Part shown: in pieces, positions 1-7,700 of the stretch
Layout of the letters: every line of letters begins with the position of its first letter
Position numbering within the stretch: the stretch's first letter is position 1
NCBI GenBank assembly: GCA_001701065.1
Contig: DAAL01000051.1
Location: 1,907-11,841, forward strand
Length of the DNA stretch: 9,935 nt
DNA from: Bacteroidales bacterium GP4
GTDB lineage: Bacteria; Bacteroidota; Bacteroidia; Bacteroidales; Muribaculaceae
Direction: 5' to 3'
Position numbers and translations under genes: made by a program
The notes under the pieces: generated by a model
What the model was told of the DNA's origin: nothing
Database searches by the model: none
Seen by the model: the letters and a program-made list of their open reading frames with translations, nothing else

Positions 1-297
1 AGAACCAGAGCATAGGAGTGGCTTCGCGGTGTTGCACTCCACAAGAGTTCCGTTCACTTCCTGCACAAGGTCCTTTATCAATTCGGGACGCAGATGATTG
101 GACTGCGAGGACTCCCCGGTGCTGATTTTTACCGCTACTTTGCCGGTGGGAGTAACCCCAAGGGCTTTATATATCTTAACAAGAGCTTCCGGAGTAATTT
201 CTTTAGTGAAATAAACATCCGATGCTTTACTTTGCGCTATCCCCATAGCCGGGACAGCCAAAATAGCCGATACAAGAAATAGTTTCAGTCTGTTCAT
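1..297 (-). CDS. DUF362-type secreted protein, 5' portion only
   Basis: The first 99 codons of a gene that continues past the left edge. It starts at an ATG (complement of 295-297) with a classic Sec signal peptide: MNRLKL, a hydrophobic stretch, then AMGIAQS at about residues 17-23. After it come VYFTKEITPEALVKIYKALG, then KVAVKISTGES (about 54-64), LRPELIKDLVQEVNGT and VECNTA. These match, from memory, the N-terminal part of Bacteroidales DUF362 proteins, a family of unknown function in which some members carry ferredoxin-like Fe-S domains; none is visible here. After NTA, many homologues that I recall read Y-G-G-S-R, whereas this one reads KPLLCSGS, which could be an in-frame insertion of about four residues. 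Only eight codons follow to the edge, so a frameshift cannot be excluded. The export signal is clear; the family call is fairly sure. Confidence 0.72.
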   Translation of the reverse strand, partial: MNRLKLFLVSAILAVPAMGIAQSKASDVYFTKEITPEALVKIYKALGVTPTGKVAVKISTGESSQSNHLRPELIKDLVQEVNGTLVECNTAKPLLCSGS

Positions 298-318
298 AAT
301 GTGAAATTCAATTTACTG

Positions 319-326
319 CAAAGATA
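319..326 (-). promoter_or_regulatory. Candidate -7 element for the DUF362-type gene
   Basis: On the minus strand this reads TATCTTTG, an exact match to the Bacteroidetes -7 consensus TAnnTTTG. It lies about 21 bp upstream of the ATG at 297. The position expected for the -33 box (346-349) reads GCGG rather than TTTG, so only half of the promoter is supported. A short inverted repeat, CCGCT (346-350) and AGCGG (360-364), overlaps that -33 position and could be incidental. Confidence 0.45.
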
Positions 327-430
327 ATACTTTTTGCCGCAGTACCCGCTTATATATTTAGCGGAATTTTATACCCCATTTACATATTCCTCTATATAAT
401 ATGCCAAAAACGCACATATGCCGACACAAA

Positions 431-464
431 GAAACGGTTTCTGATTGCAATCAGAAACCGTTTC
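431..464. repeat. Perfect 34-bp palindrome, possible hairpin terminator or binding site
   Basis: Positions 431-447 are the exact reverse complement of 448-464, beginning GAAACGGTTTCTG and ending CAGAAACCGTTTC. As RNA it would fold into a 15-bp stem with a TGCA loop. Pairing stops cleanly at both sides (A430 and C465). A run of T does not directly follow on either strand: the plus side continues CACGTTTCAACTATTT and the minus side TTTGTGTC. It is therefore a weak match to a standard intrinsic terminator. It sits about 240 bp beyond the stop of the minus-strand gene at 706, and about 105 bp upstream of the -7 element of the DUF362-type gene. Confidence 0.8.
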
Positions 465-705
465 CACGTTTCAACTATTTATTTATGAGAGCCCCTCAAT
501 TTAGCATCACTGCCCGATTGAGAGGACGAGGGATGTGAAAAAGCGGGTAATATCACTGTTTTCATTAATAATAACAATCCACAGGGCGTTATAGACGCTC
601 CCGAAGAAGTTAAAAGCCATAAAAGACTTTAAAAAACACAGTGTATCGCCGCTTTTTATATTAATAAAAGCAAATTAACTTAATGCTTTAACATTTACCC
701 ACTTA

Positions 706-1257
706 TCACTTCCTGCCGGCAAAAAATTCGTCACGCTTCACACTGTCGCAAAACGACTCGAATATTTCGAGAGTGCGAGTCCTTATAGGTCCACGGAGTC
801 CCTTGGCGGTATTAATCACCCGCTCTATACGGGGTTCAAAGCCCACAAGCAAGTCATTAAGCGACATATAGTCGAGCATCTCCTCAAACACAGCAAACAA
901 TGTGTTCTCATGCGACTCTTTAACCCACGACCTCATCCTCACGGCATAGGACAATATCATCTCCACAAGGTACATTTTCAGTTCGGCTATCAGCCTCGGC
1001 GACGGATGAAGCAAAGTGAAATCCTTTACAGCACGCTTGCACACCGAGGTACGCCCCTTGGCTCTCCCCTTCGCAGGTAAAAACTCTTTAGTTATGATTC
1101 CACGGTATTTTTCAAACATGGCATTTTCATCAGGATCCACAAAATATTCAAGATATTCCCGTGCATCCTTACGGGCATCGTACAAGTCAAGAAGCACCTG
1201 TGCTATCTGCTCCTTGTCAAGTTCCTGAAGTAGTTTCTTTAAAGTTGTCTTCGACAT
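706..1257 (-). CDS. DUF6155-type small protein of unknown function
   Basis: A complete 183-residue protein. No signal peptide or membrane segment is visible, so it is probably cytoplasmic. The N-terminus (MSKTTLKKLLQELDKEQIAQ, then LLDLYDARKDAREYLEYF) and the following FEKYRGIITKEF and GRAKGRTSVCKRAVKDF resemble, from memory, the Bacteroidetes DUF6155 family. That family has a charged helical N-terminus and a basic middle segment. The sequence looks mostly helical and rich in Lys, Arg and Glu. No catalytic motif is seen, and the basic stretch around residues 62-79 might bind nucleic acid, which is speculation. It is divergent from the outer-membrane transporter at 1456, and the two share a 198-bp intergenic region. 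The ATG at 1257 is preceded on its own strand by a -7-like element. The coding call is firm; the family name is moderately sure and the role unknown. Confidence 0.75.
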   Translation of the reverse strand: MSKTTLKKLLQELDKEQIAQVLLDLYDARKDAREYLEYFVDPDENAMFEKYRGIITKEFLPAKGRAKGRTSVCKRAVKDFTLLHPSPRLIAELKMYLVEMILSYAVRMRSWVKESHENTLFAVFEEMLDYMSLNDLLVGFEPRIERVINTAKGLRGPIRTRTLEIFESFCDSVKRDEFFAGRK

Positions 1258-1276
1258 TTATCCACTCTTAAAGGCG

Positions 1277-1284
1277 TAAAGTTA
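1277..1284 (-). promoter_or_regulatory. Weak -7-like element for the DUF6155-type gene
   Basis: On the minus strand this reads TAACTTTA, one base from TAnnTTTG, about 19 bp upstream of the ATG at 1257. A T-rich stretch lies near the expected -33 position (around 1304-1310), without an exact TTTG. It is back to back with the stronger plus-strand promoter at 1340-1370. Confidence 0.35.
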
Positions 1285-1339
1285 CAAAATATTTGCCACA
1301 GTGGAAAAATTATTCATTATTCCCTAAAAATTGTTCGAT

Positions 1340-1370
1340 TTTGCGGTTTCATAATATTGTTGTACCTTTG
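1340..1370 (+). promoter_or_regulatory. Near-perfect Bacteroidetes promoter of the OmpP1/FadL-type gene
   Basis: TTTG at 1340-1343 and TACCTTTG at 1363-1370 are separated by exactly 19 bp, matching the Bacteroidetes primary sigma consensus TTTG-N19-TAnnTTTG. Transcription should begin near 1375-1378, leaving a leader of about 80 nt before the ATG at 1456. This excludes the in-frame upstream ATG at 1357, which would lie inside the promoter. Confidence 0.8.
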
Positions 1371-1455
1371 TGCCCTGAATTATAACACTAAAGGTGGCAA
1401 TCAGTGTGGGCACGCATCACCTGACGGTCACCATAATATTAAAAGTTCAAGAACA

Positions 1456-2787
1456 ATGAAAAAGATTATTGTGTCGATAATGACGCTTTCAGCCGTCCTG
1501 ACAGGATATGCCGAAGGCTATCAAGTGAACACCCTCAGCGCCAAACAAGGCGGAATGGCGCATACCGGAGTATCGCAGAAATTAGGGTCGGAAAGCATGT
1601 ATTTCAACCCCGCCGGAATGGCATTTATGGACAAGACGCTGGACATAAGCGGTTCAATCAACGGCGTAAGTCCCACAGCAAAGGCAAAAATCGATGGTAA
1701 CTGGTACGAAACCGATAACAAAACGAGCACTCCCCTCATGGTTACTGCCGGATTCAACATCTACGACAACCTCAAAGCGGGTATTGCAGTATACACTCCT
1801 TACGGCAGTAGCATAAACTGGGGCGAAAACTGGCCGGGAGCCGTGCTCAACCAGAAAGTGAACCTTGCCACCTATACCATTCAGCCCACTGTGTCATGGC
1901 GTATCACCCCGAAGCTGTCAGTGGGAGCTGCCTTGATGATGTCATGGGGAAGCGTGGACCTCTATAAAGGTCTTGTCGTTCCGGGAACACTTGACAAAAT
2001 GCTTGCCATGATGGGACAGGAATACCGGTTTGGCAACACTACACCGGCTTCAGTCAACCTCAACGGAACCGCCGATGTGGCATGGGGCGTGAATGCGGGA
2101 GTGATGTACGACGTATCATCGAAAGTGACCGTAGGAGCCAACTTCCGTTCCAAGATGACCATGAAGGTAAAATCAGGAACAGCATCGCTCAACTACGCCA
2201 ATGAGATAGCACAGAAGGTGCTCGGAAGCTCCCTTGACATTCTAAACTCAGCCAACTTCTCGGCATCTATGCCCATGCCGGCAGTAATCACATTCGGTGC
2301 CTCCTACACCCCTGTCGAGAAACTCCTGCTTGCATTTGACGCTCAGTTCACCAACTGGAAGACCTACAAGGACTTGAATATACAATTCCTTGACGAAAAA
2401 CTTGTTCCCTACAACCAACACCTCACCAAGAACTATCACAACGCATGGGCGTTCCGCCTCGGAGGCAAATATGAGCTTACACGCCGCTTCGATCTTCGCG
2501 CAGGCTTCATTGTCGACCTCTCGCCGGTTGACATCAACCACTACAACCCCGAGACTCCCGGCATGACAAAGCTCGAACCCTCTCTCGGATTCTCATTCCG
2601 TCCATTGCCCGCTCTTTCCATTGACCTGTCGGCGCTTTACGTAGCCGGAATGGGTAAAGACGGGGCAAAATGCACTTACGATGACCTATTGGCAAAGACC
2701 CTGGGAGCCGACCCCACACGCACTTTCACTGCCGACTATAAAGTCCATGCCTGGTCACTTGCTTTCGGTATGTCATATTCCTTTTAA
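1456..2787 (+). CDS. OmpP1/FadL/TodX-family outer-membrane transporter
   Basis: A 443-residue outer-membrane beta-barrel of the FadL type. In characterised relatives these channels carry hydrophobic compounds such as long-chain fatty acids or aromatics across the outer membrane; the substrate here cannot be read from sequence. A signal peptide is clear: MKKIIVSIMTLSAVL with likely cleavage after GYA at residue 19. It is followed by the family's N-terminal region, NTLSAKQGGMAHTGV, and the hallmark YFNPAGMAFM with NPAG at 51-54. Alternating strands with many Gly and aromatic residues run to a C-terminus ending WSLAFGMSYSF, the terminal-Phe signature recognised by the barrel assembly machinery. 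I chose the ATG at 1456 because the promoter overlaps the earlier in-frame ATG, and the 33 residues before it (MLYLCALNYN...) do not look like a signal sequence. The length suits the family. No obvious terminator separates it from gpmI, 126 bp downstream. Confidence 0.9.
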   Translation: MKKIIVSIMTLSAVLTGYAEGYQVNTLSAKQGGMAHTGVSQKLGSESMYFNPAGMAFMDKTLDISGSINGVSPTAKAKIDGNWYETDNKTSTPLMVTAGFNIYDNLKAGIAVYTPYGSSINWGENWPGAVLNQKVNLATYTIQPTVSWRITPKLSVGAALMMSWGSVDLYKGLVVPGTLDKMLAMMGQEYRFGNTTPASVNLNGTADVAWGVNAGVMYDVSSKVTVGANFRSKMTMKVKSGTASLNYANEIAQKVLGSSLDILNSANFSASMPMPAVITFGASYTPVEKLLLAFDAQFTNWKTYKDLNIQFLDEKLVPYNQHLTKNYHNAWAFRLGGKYELTRRFDLRAGFIVDLSPVDINHYNPETPGMTKLEPSLGFSFRPLPALSIDLSALYVAGMGKDGAKCTYDDLLAKTLGADPTRTFTADYKVHAWSLAFGMSYSF

Positions 2788-2817
2788 TCTCTATTCGGAA
2801 ATTTGACGATTATTTTG

Positions 2818-2825
2818 TAATTTTG
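2818..2825 (+). promoter_or_regulatory. Candidate -7 element for gpmI
   Basis: TAATTTTG matches TAnnTTTG and would give a leader of about 80 nt before the gpmI ATG at 2914. The expected -33 position (around 2795-2798) does not read TTTG; a TTTG at 2802-2805 is too close. This may be a weak or regulated promoter, with some transcription reading through from the upstream transporter gene, for which no terminator is visible. Confidence 0.5.
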
Positions 2826-2913
2826 CAGTGATTTTCAAGGAGGTCAATAAGCATCCACGATAATCACATACTAACAAAAGGAATATACATTAACCCGAAA
2901 ATAGAAATAGAAA

Positions 2914-4425
2914 ATGGCAAAAAAAGCTCTTCTAATGATTTTGGACGGCTGGGGAATAGGAAACCACACCAAGAGTGACGTTATATTCTCCACCCCCACC
3001 CCTTACTGGGACTATCTTATCAAAACCTACCCCAACGCTTCACTGCAGGCAAGCGGCGAGAACGTGGGATTGCCCGACGGACAGATGGGTAACTCCGAAG
3101 TAGGTCACCTCAACATAGGCGCAGGACGTGTTGTATACCAGGACCTTGTGAAAATAAACAAGGCTTGCCAGGACGGTTCCATACTCAAGAACCCCGAAAT
3201 CATCAACGCGTTCAGCTACGCTAAGGAACACGGCAAAGCTATTCACTTCATGGGACTGACTTCCAATGGAGGTGTGCACTCATCGCTCGACCATCTCTAT
3301 GCCCTCTGCGACATAGCAAAAAGCCACGGACTGGAGAAAGTTTACATCCACTGCTTCATGGACGGACGTGACACTGACCCCAAGAGCGGAAAAGGATTCA
3401 TCGAGGAGCTTCAGAATCACTGCGCCAAGTCAGCCGGAAAGGTAGCTTCCATCATAGGCCGTTATTACGCCATGGACCGTGACAAACGTTGGGACCGCGT
3501 GAAAATCGCCTATGACCTTCTTGTGAACGGCGAAGGAAAGAAAGCCACTGACATGGTGGAAGCCGTGCAGGAATCCTACAACGAAGGAGTGACCGATGAA
3601 TTCATCAAACCGATAGTAAACGCCAATGTCGACGGCACCATCAAGGCTGACGACGCTGTGATATTCTTCAATTACCGTAATGACCGCGCCAAAGAGTTGA
3701 CCACTGTTCTTACTCAGCACGACATGCCGGAAGCCGGAATGAAGACTATCCCCGGACTGCAATACTTCTGCATGACTCCTTACGATGATTCATTCAAGGG
3801 TGTGCACATTCTTTTCAACAAGGAGAATGTACAGAACACACTTGGCGAATATCTGTCGTCGCTCAACAAGAAGCAGCTACACATAGCCGAAACCGAGAAA
3901 TATGCCCATGTGACATTCTTCTTCAACGGCGGACGCGAAGAGCCTTATGAAGGCGAAGAACGTATACTCGTGGCATCCCCCAAAGTAGCAACTTACGACC
4001 TTAAGCCTGAAATGAGCGCTTACGAAGTGAAAGACAAACTCGTGGAAGCTATCAAGAGCCAAGAGTACGATTTCATAGTAGTGAATTACGCCAACGGCGA
4101 CATGGTAGGTCACACCGGAGTGTACGAAGCTATCGAAAAAGCTGTAAAAGCTCTCGACGAATGCGTAAAGGATACTGTTGAAGCGGCAAAAGAAGCTGAT
4201 TATGAAGTAATCATAATCGCTGACCACGGCAATGCCGACAATGCGGTCAACCCCGACGGAACTCCCAACACCGCCCACTCGCTCAACCCTGTGCCCATCG
4301 TTTACGTGACGTCCAATAAGGACGCAAAGGTGGAATCAGGAAAGCTTGCTGACGTAGCTCCCACCATCCTCTCCATCATGGGACTTCCCCAGCCTGCCGA
4401 CATGACAGGACATTCTTTGATATAG
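2914..4425 (+). CDS. gpmI: 2,3-bisphosphoglycerate-independent phosphoglycerate mutase
   Basis: A complete 503-residue iPGM, which interconverts 3-phosphoglycerate and 2-phosphoglycerate in glycolysis and gluconeogenesis in the cytoplasm. It is a two-metal (usually Mn2+) enzyme of the alkaline phosphatase superfamily. The N-terminal ILDGWG (metal ligand Asp11) is followed by [16 protein letters not shown], with Ser61 as the nucleophile that becomes phosphorylated. The inserted phosphotransferase domain carries [25 protein letters not shown] and [11 protein letters not shown]. The C-terminal metal and substrate motifs are [36 protein letters not shown] and TAHSLNPVP. All expected motifs are present and the length is typical (about 500-515), so it should be active. 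The ATG at 2914 is right because [14 protein letters not shown] matches the usual start. It stands as its own unit, 126 bp after the transporter gene and closed by a strong terminator at 4450-4486. There is no functional link to its neighbours. Confidence 0.98.
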   Translation: MAKKALLMILDGWGIGNHTKSDVIFSTPTPYWDYLIKTYPNASLQASGENVGLPDGQMGNSEVGHLNIGAGRVVYQDLVKINKACQDGSILKNPEIINAFSYAKEHGKAIHFMGLTSNGGVHSSLDHLYALCDIAKSHGLEKVYIHCFMDGRDTDPKSGKGFIEELQNHCAKSAGKVASIIGRYYAMDRDKRWDRVKIAYDLLVNGEGKKATDMVEAVQESYNEGVTDEFIKPIVNANVDGTIKADDAVIFFNYRNDRAKELTTVLTQHDMPEAGMKTIPGLQYFCMTPYDDSFKGVHILFNKENVQNTLGEYLSSLNKKQLHIAETEKYAHVTFFFNGGREEPYEGEERILVASPKVATYDLKPEMSAYEVKDKLVEAIKSQEYDFIVVNYANGDMVGHTGVYEAIEKAVKALDECVKDTVEAAKEADYEVIIIADHGNADNAVNPDGTPNTAHSLNPVPIVYVTSNKDAKVESGKLADVAPTILSIMGLPQPADMTGHSLI

Positions 4426-4449
4426 TAATTTATCTACTATAAAACTTTT

Positions 4450-4486
4450 AGCGAGGACTCATCTTGTTGTAGTCCTCGCTTTTTTT
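4450..4486 (+). terminator. Intrinsic terminator of gpmI
   Basis: A perfect 10-bp stem, AGCGAGGACT (4450-4459) and AGTCCTCGCT (4471-4480), has an 11-nt loop and is followed by an unbroken run of seven T (4480-4486). It starts 25 bp after the gpmI stop. Confidence 0.93.
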
Positions 4487-4568
4487 ATCTCAAAATGACA
4501 CTATTTCTACCTATCATTGGCAATAAGTCTATAAAAAAGTTAAATATATGACATTTTTCTTAAATACA

Positions 4569-4600
4569 CTTGTGCAGTTTATCAAGAATGCCTAACTTTG
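4569..4600 (+). promoter_or_regulatory. Bacteroidetes-type promoter upstream of the HTCS gene (P1)
   Basis: CTTG at 4569-4572 and TAACTTTG at 4593-4600 are separated by 20 bp, close to the TTTG-N19-TAnnTTTG consensus, with an exact -7 match. Predicted transcription start is about 4605-4608, roughly 180 nt upstream of the HTCS ATG at 4785. An intrinsic terminator (4638-4672) lies immediately downstream, so this promoter may drive a short RNA or an attenuated HTCS transcript. Confidence 0.65.
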
Positions 4601-4604
4601 CAAT

Positions 4605-4672
4605 GTGTTTTTCATGGTATTAGATTTAAGGTTAACTAAGATTGGTTGTCGAGATGACAATCAATTTTTTTT
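4605..4672 (+). ncRNA. Candidate short RNA or attenuated leader upstream of the HTCS gene
   Basis: The segment between the P1 promoter start (about 4605) and the end of the T-run at 4672 would be a transcript of roughly 65-70 nt ending in an intrinsic terminator hairpin. I do not recognise it as a known RNA family. Two readings fit: an independent small RNA, or the terminated leader of the HTCS mRNA. A 30-codon reading frame (4614-4706, starting MVLDLRLTKIG) runs through the terminator and has no recognisable features. The ends are predicted from promoter and terminator positions only. Confidence 0.4.
4638..4672 (+). terminator. Intrinsic terminator in the HTCS upstream region
   Basis: ATTGGTTGTC (4641-4650) pairs with GACAATCAAT (4656-4665) as a 10-bp stem with one G-U pair and a 5-nt GAGAT loop. 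It is followed directly by eight T (4665-4672). AAG at 4638-4640 can extend the stem into the T-run. It lies between promoter P1 and the HTCS gene, more than 150 bp after gpmI's own terminator. It is therefore unlikely to serve gpmI except as a backup. Confidence 0.75.
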
Positions 4673-4754
4673 GTTTATTGGGAGGTGTATCGCCAATATT
4701 CCATAATAACTCCACAATAACATGGACAATTTTTTAATTGAGCGGATTTTTTCG

Positions 4755-4762
4755 TATCTTTA
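4755..4762 (+). promoter_or_regulatory. Candidate proximal -7 element of the HTCS gene (P2)
   Basis: TATCTTTA differs from TAnnTTTG only at the last base. The expected -33 position (4732-4735) reads TTTT inside a T-run. It would start transcription near 4768, only about 17 nt before the ATG at 4785, and would place the earlier in-frame ATG at 4722 upstream of the transcript. Together with the signal peptide this favours the 4785 start. Confidence 0.5.
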
Positions 4763-4784
4763 CACCCTAAAACCATATATTGCT

Positions 4785-7700
4785 ATGCATCGTAATGCTC
4801 TTAAATTAATATCAATCATATACATGCTGATGTGCGCATTTTTCGCATCGGCACAGAGTCCCCACTTATTCACCCTTGACGACGGATTGTCAAGCACTCT
4901 GTTCAAATCATTATATCTTGACAGCAAAGGAATCCTGTGGATAGGCACCGAGGACGGGCTTAACAGCTTCGACGGAAATAAATTCATTATCCACAAAAAC
5001 ATTCCCGGTGACTCCACAAGCATCCAGAGCAACTTCATCAGCACCATCCTTGAAGATAAATACGGGCGACTGCTCATAGGTACCTACATGGGACTTCAAG
5101 CCTACGACCAGGCAACCGGAAAATTCAATCTCGCTACCGAGAACGGGAAAATGTTCCATGACGGAATCAACAAAATCATCCAGCGCAAAAACGGAGAAGT
5201 GTGGTGTTTCGGCAACCGCATCATGAAGCTGGAGGATGACCCCAACTCCCTAAAGCTCACCCCGGTGTATCCTGAATTGGGAATGACCAATAAAGCTATC
5301 GAGGACAACGACGGCAACCTATGGATATCGAATGACAATAATCTAACACGCCTCTCGCCTGACGGCGAGAAGAAAAGCTATTTCGGCAAGGAAGGCGATT
5401 CACGCATCCAGGCACTCACGCTGGACAATAAAGGAACTTTATATTTAGGCACCAACCGTAGCGGACTGTGGCGTTACGAACCGGGAAAAGATGAATTCAT
5501 CCATCTTTATAAGGATTCGGAGCCATTGAATATTCTCGACTTCCTGGTTCTTGACAACGGCGATATAGTCATTGCAACCGATGGAAAAGGCATTAAACTC
5601 TACGATGCGTCGGACAACACTTTCTCCACCTATACATTCAGTAACTCCAATCTTGACTTCCGCCGCCTGAAAACCCATCATGTGGTGAAAGACAAGTGCG
5701 ACAACATGTGGATCACAATCTTTCAGAAAGGACTTTTAGTGGTGCCCCCGGAGTCTAACTCATTTAAATACATCGGCGAGAAGTCATTCGTGAACAACGT
5801 GATAGGCTCAAGCTGCATCACATCAATCGCCGACGACTCAAAAGGCAATCTGTGGGTGGGAACTGACAATGACGGAATATACCTCCTTGACCCTTATCTA
5901 AGGCAGAAAAAGCATTATTATGGCGATAATATTCCGCCGGTAATAATGAATCTGTTCATTGACTCCAAGGACAACATATGGGTGGGTTCCTACACCAATG
6001 GTGCCGGTGTCATTGATGGATCCACAGGTGTATATACTTCAGTGCCGCTAAAATCCGATATAAGCAACGGGCTTGGCTCCGAGAATGTATTCGGCTTCGC
6101 TGAGGATAAAAACGACAATATTTACATCGCCACCATGGGCAACGGTCTGTTCCGGTACAATTATGCCGACAGGAAGGCAAAACACATGTCGGATATAGAG
6201 GAACTTGTGGGAAAAGGGTGCAACTGGATAGCGTCGCTTCACTACTCCCCCGAGCGGAATGCCATATTTGCCGGCACCTACAGCGGACTTTACAAAATAA
6301 GCCTTAACAAGTTTGATGTGGAACTTGTCGTTCCCGATATAATAGTACATAATATCCATGAGTCATCTGACGACGGCTCCCTATGGCTGGGTACTTCGCA
6401 AGGACTTCTAAAGTTTGACCCTGAGAAAAAATCGTCAGTTACTTTCACCACCGAGAACGGACTGCCAAGCAATACCATCTACGGAATCGAGGACGTGAAC
6501 GGTGATTTATGGTTAAGCTCTAATTCCGGATTGTCCTATTACCCCAAGAAGGACAACAAGTTTATAAACTTCTTCGTCAACGACGGTCTGCAAGGCAATG
6601 AGTTCTACAAGGGAGCCGTTCTGAAAAGCCGCGAAGGCATATTGTTCTTCGGAGGCACCAACGGCATAACCTATTTTGACCCCTCTGAAATAGAATCGCC
6701 GGGACGAACCTGGAACATACGCATCAATGACCTCTTCCTTCACGGCAATCCGGTGAAAAACGGCACTAAATCAGGTTCACGTAACATAATAGACACTGAT
6801 ATACACGAAGCCGAGTCATTCCACTTCGCCCATAATGACAATTCATTCTCCATCGAATTCAGCACGCAGGAACTTTACCGCCCGCAATCGGTGGTGTTCT
6901 GCTACCGTCTTGACAACGATGACTGGACTGTCCTCCCCTTCGGCACAAACACCGTAAACTTCTCCGAACTGTCGCCCGGCAAACATAAGCTTACGGTGAA
7001 AGCCATCGACAACGGAGTGGAGTCGAAGGAACGCGAATTCACTATCGACATCGCCCACCCGTGGTGGGACACCTGGCTTGCTCACCTGATTTTCACGGTA
7101 TTCATCATAGGCTGCATACTGTTCCTTGTGTGGAAACTTCACCGCAATGCCGAGGACAAGAAACGTAACATGGAAGAAAAACATCAGAAAGAACTTAACG
7201 AGGCAAAACTGCAGTTCTTCATCAACATCTCCCATGAGATACGTACGCCGCTTACTCTCGTAATGAGTCCGCTCCGAAAACTGCTTGAAACCGACACCGA
7301 TGAGGACCGCAGAAGAGAATACAATATAATAAACCGCAACGCCAACCGCATCCTCAGGCTTATCAATGAACTGATGGACATCCGTAAGATTGACCGTAAC
7401 CAGATGCACCTGGCTATGAAAGAGGTTATGCTTGTGCCTTTCATAAACGACCTGCGCGACACTTTTCTTCCTACAGCCAACCAGAAGAATATATCGCTGC
7501 AGTTCCATGCCGACGGTAAAGAGCACATAAAAGCATGGGTTGACCCGTCCAACTTCGACAAGATACTCATGAATCTGCTTTCCAATGCCTTGAAGTATAC
7601 TCCTGAGGGCGGCAAAATCGACATTAACATCAGTGAAGGCACCAATCCTGAAGTGGAAGGACCGTTGCATGACTACATCGAGATAACCGTTGCCGACACC

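Larger units (their letters stand above)
298..705. other. Gene-poor intergenic region
   Basis: About 400 bp between two minus-strand genes with no credible protein-coding gene. It contains the -7 element of the left gene (319-326) and a perfect 34-bp palindrome (431-464). It also has weak inverted repeats: CTCAAT/ATTGAG around 497-526, and GCGT/ACGC around 588-600. The longest ATG-started reading frame I noted in the middle, from 485, is only 17 codons. The part from 540 to 705 is AT-rich. I did not recognise a tRNA or a known structured RNA here, but a small RNA on either strand cannot be excluded by eye. Confidence 0.6.

Noticed and set aside
94..282. A 62-codon plus-strand open frame at the left edge
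   Set aside because: Antisense to the signal peptide and conserved N-terminus of the DUF362-type gene, with no plausible features of its own.
588..600. Small inverted repeat GCGT/ACGC in the left intergenic region
   Set aside because: Only four base pairs and no adjacent T-run; expected by chance.
2837..2843. AAGGAGG, a perfect Shine-Dalgarno-like sequence in the gpmI leader
   Set aside because: No ATG, GTG or TTG lies at a useful distance downstream, and Bacteroidetes rarely rely on this motif.
3877..4278. A 133-codon minus-strand open frame within gpmI
   Set aside because: Antisense to the conserved metal-binding motifs of gpmI. The composition (many Phe, Val, His) is typical of a shadow frame.
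4614..4706. A 30-codon reading frame running through the HTCS-upstream terminator
   Set aside because: No ribosome-binding context, no run of regulatory codons and no recognisable motif. It is short enough to be chance, so it is mentioned only as part of the leader hypothesis.
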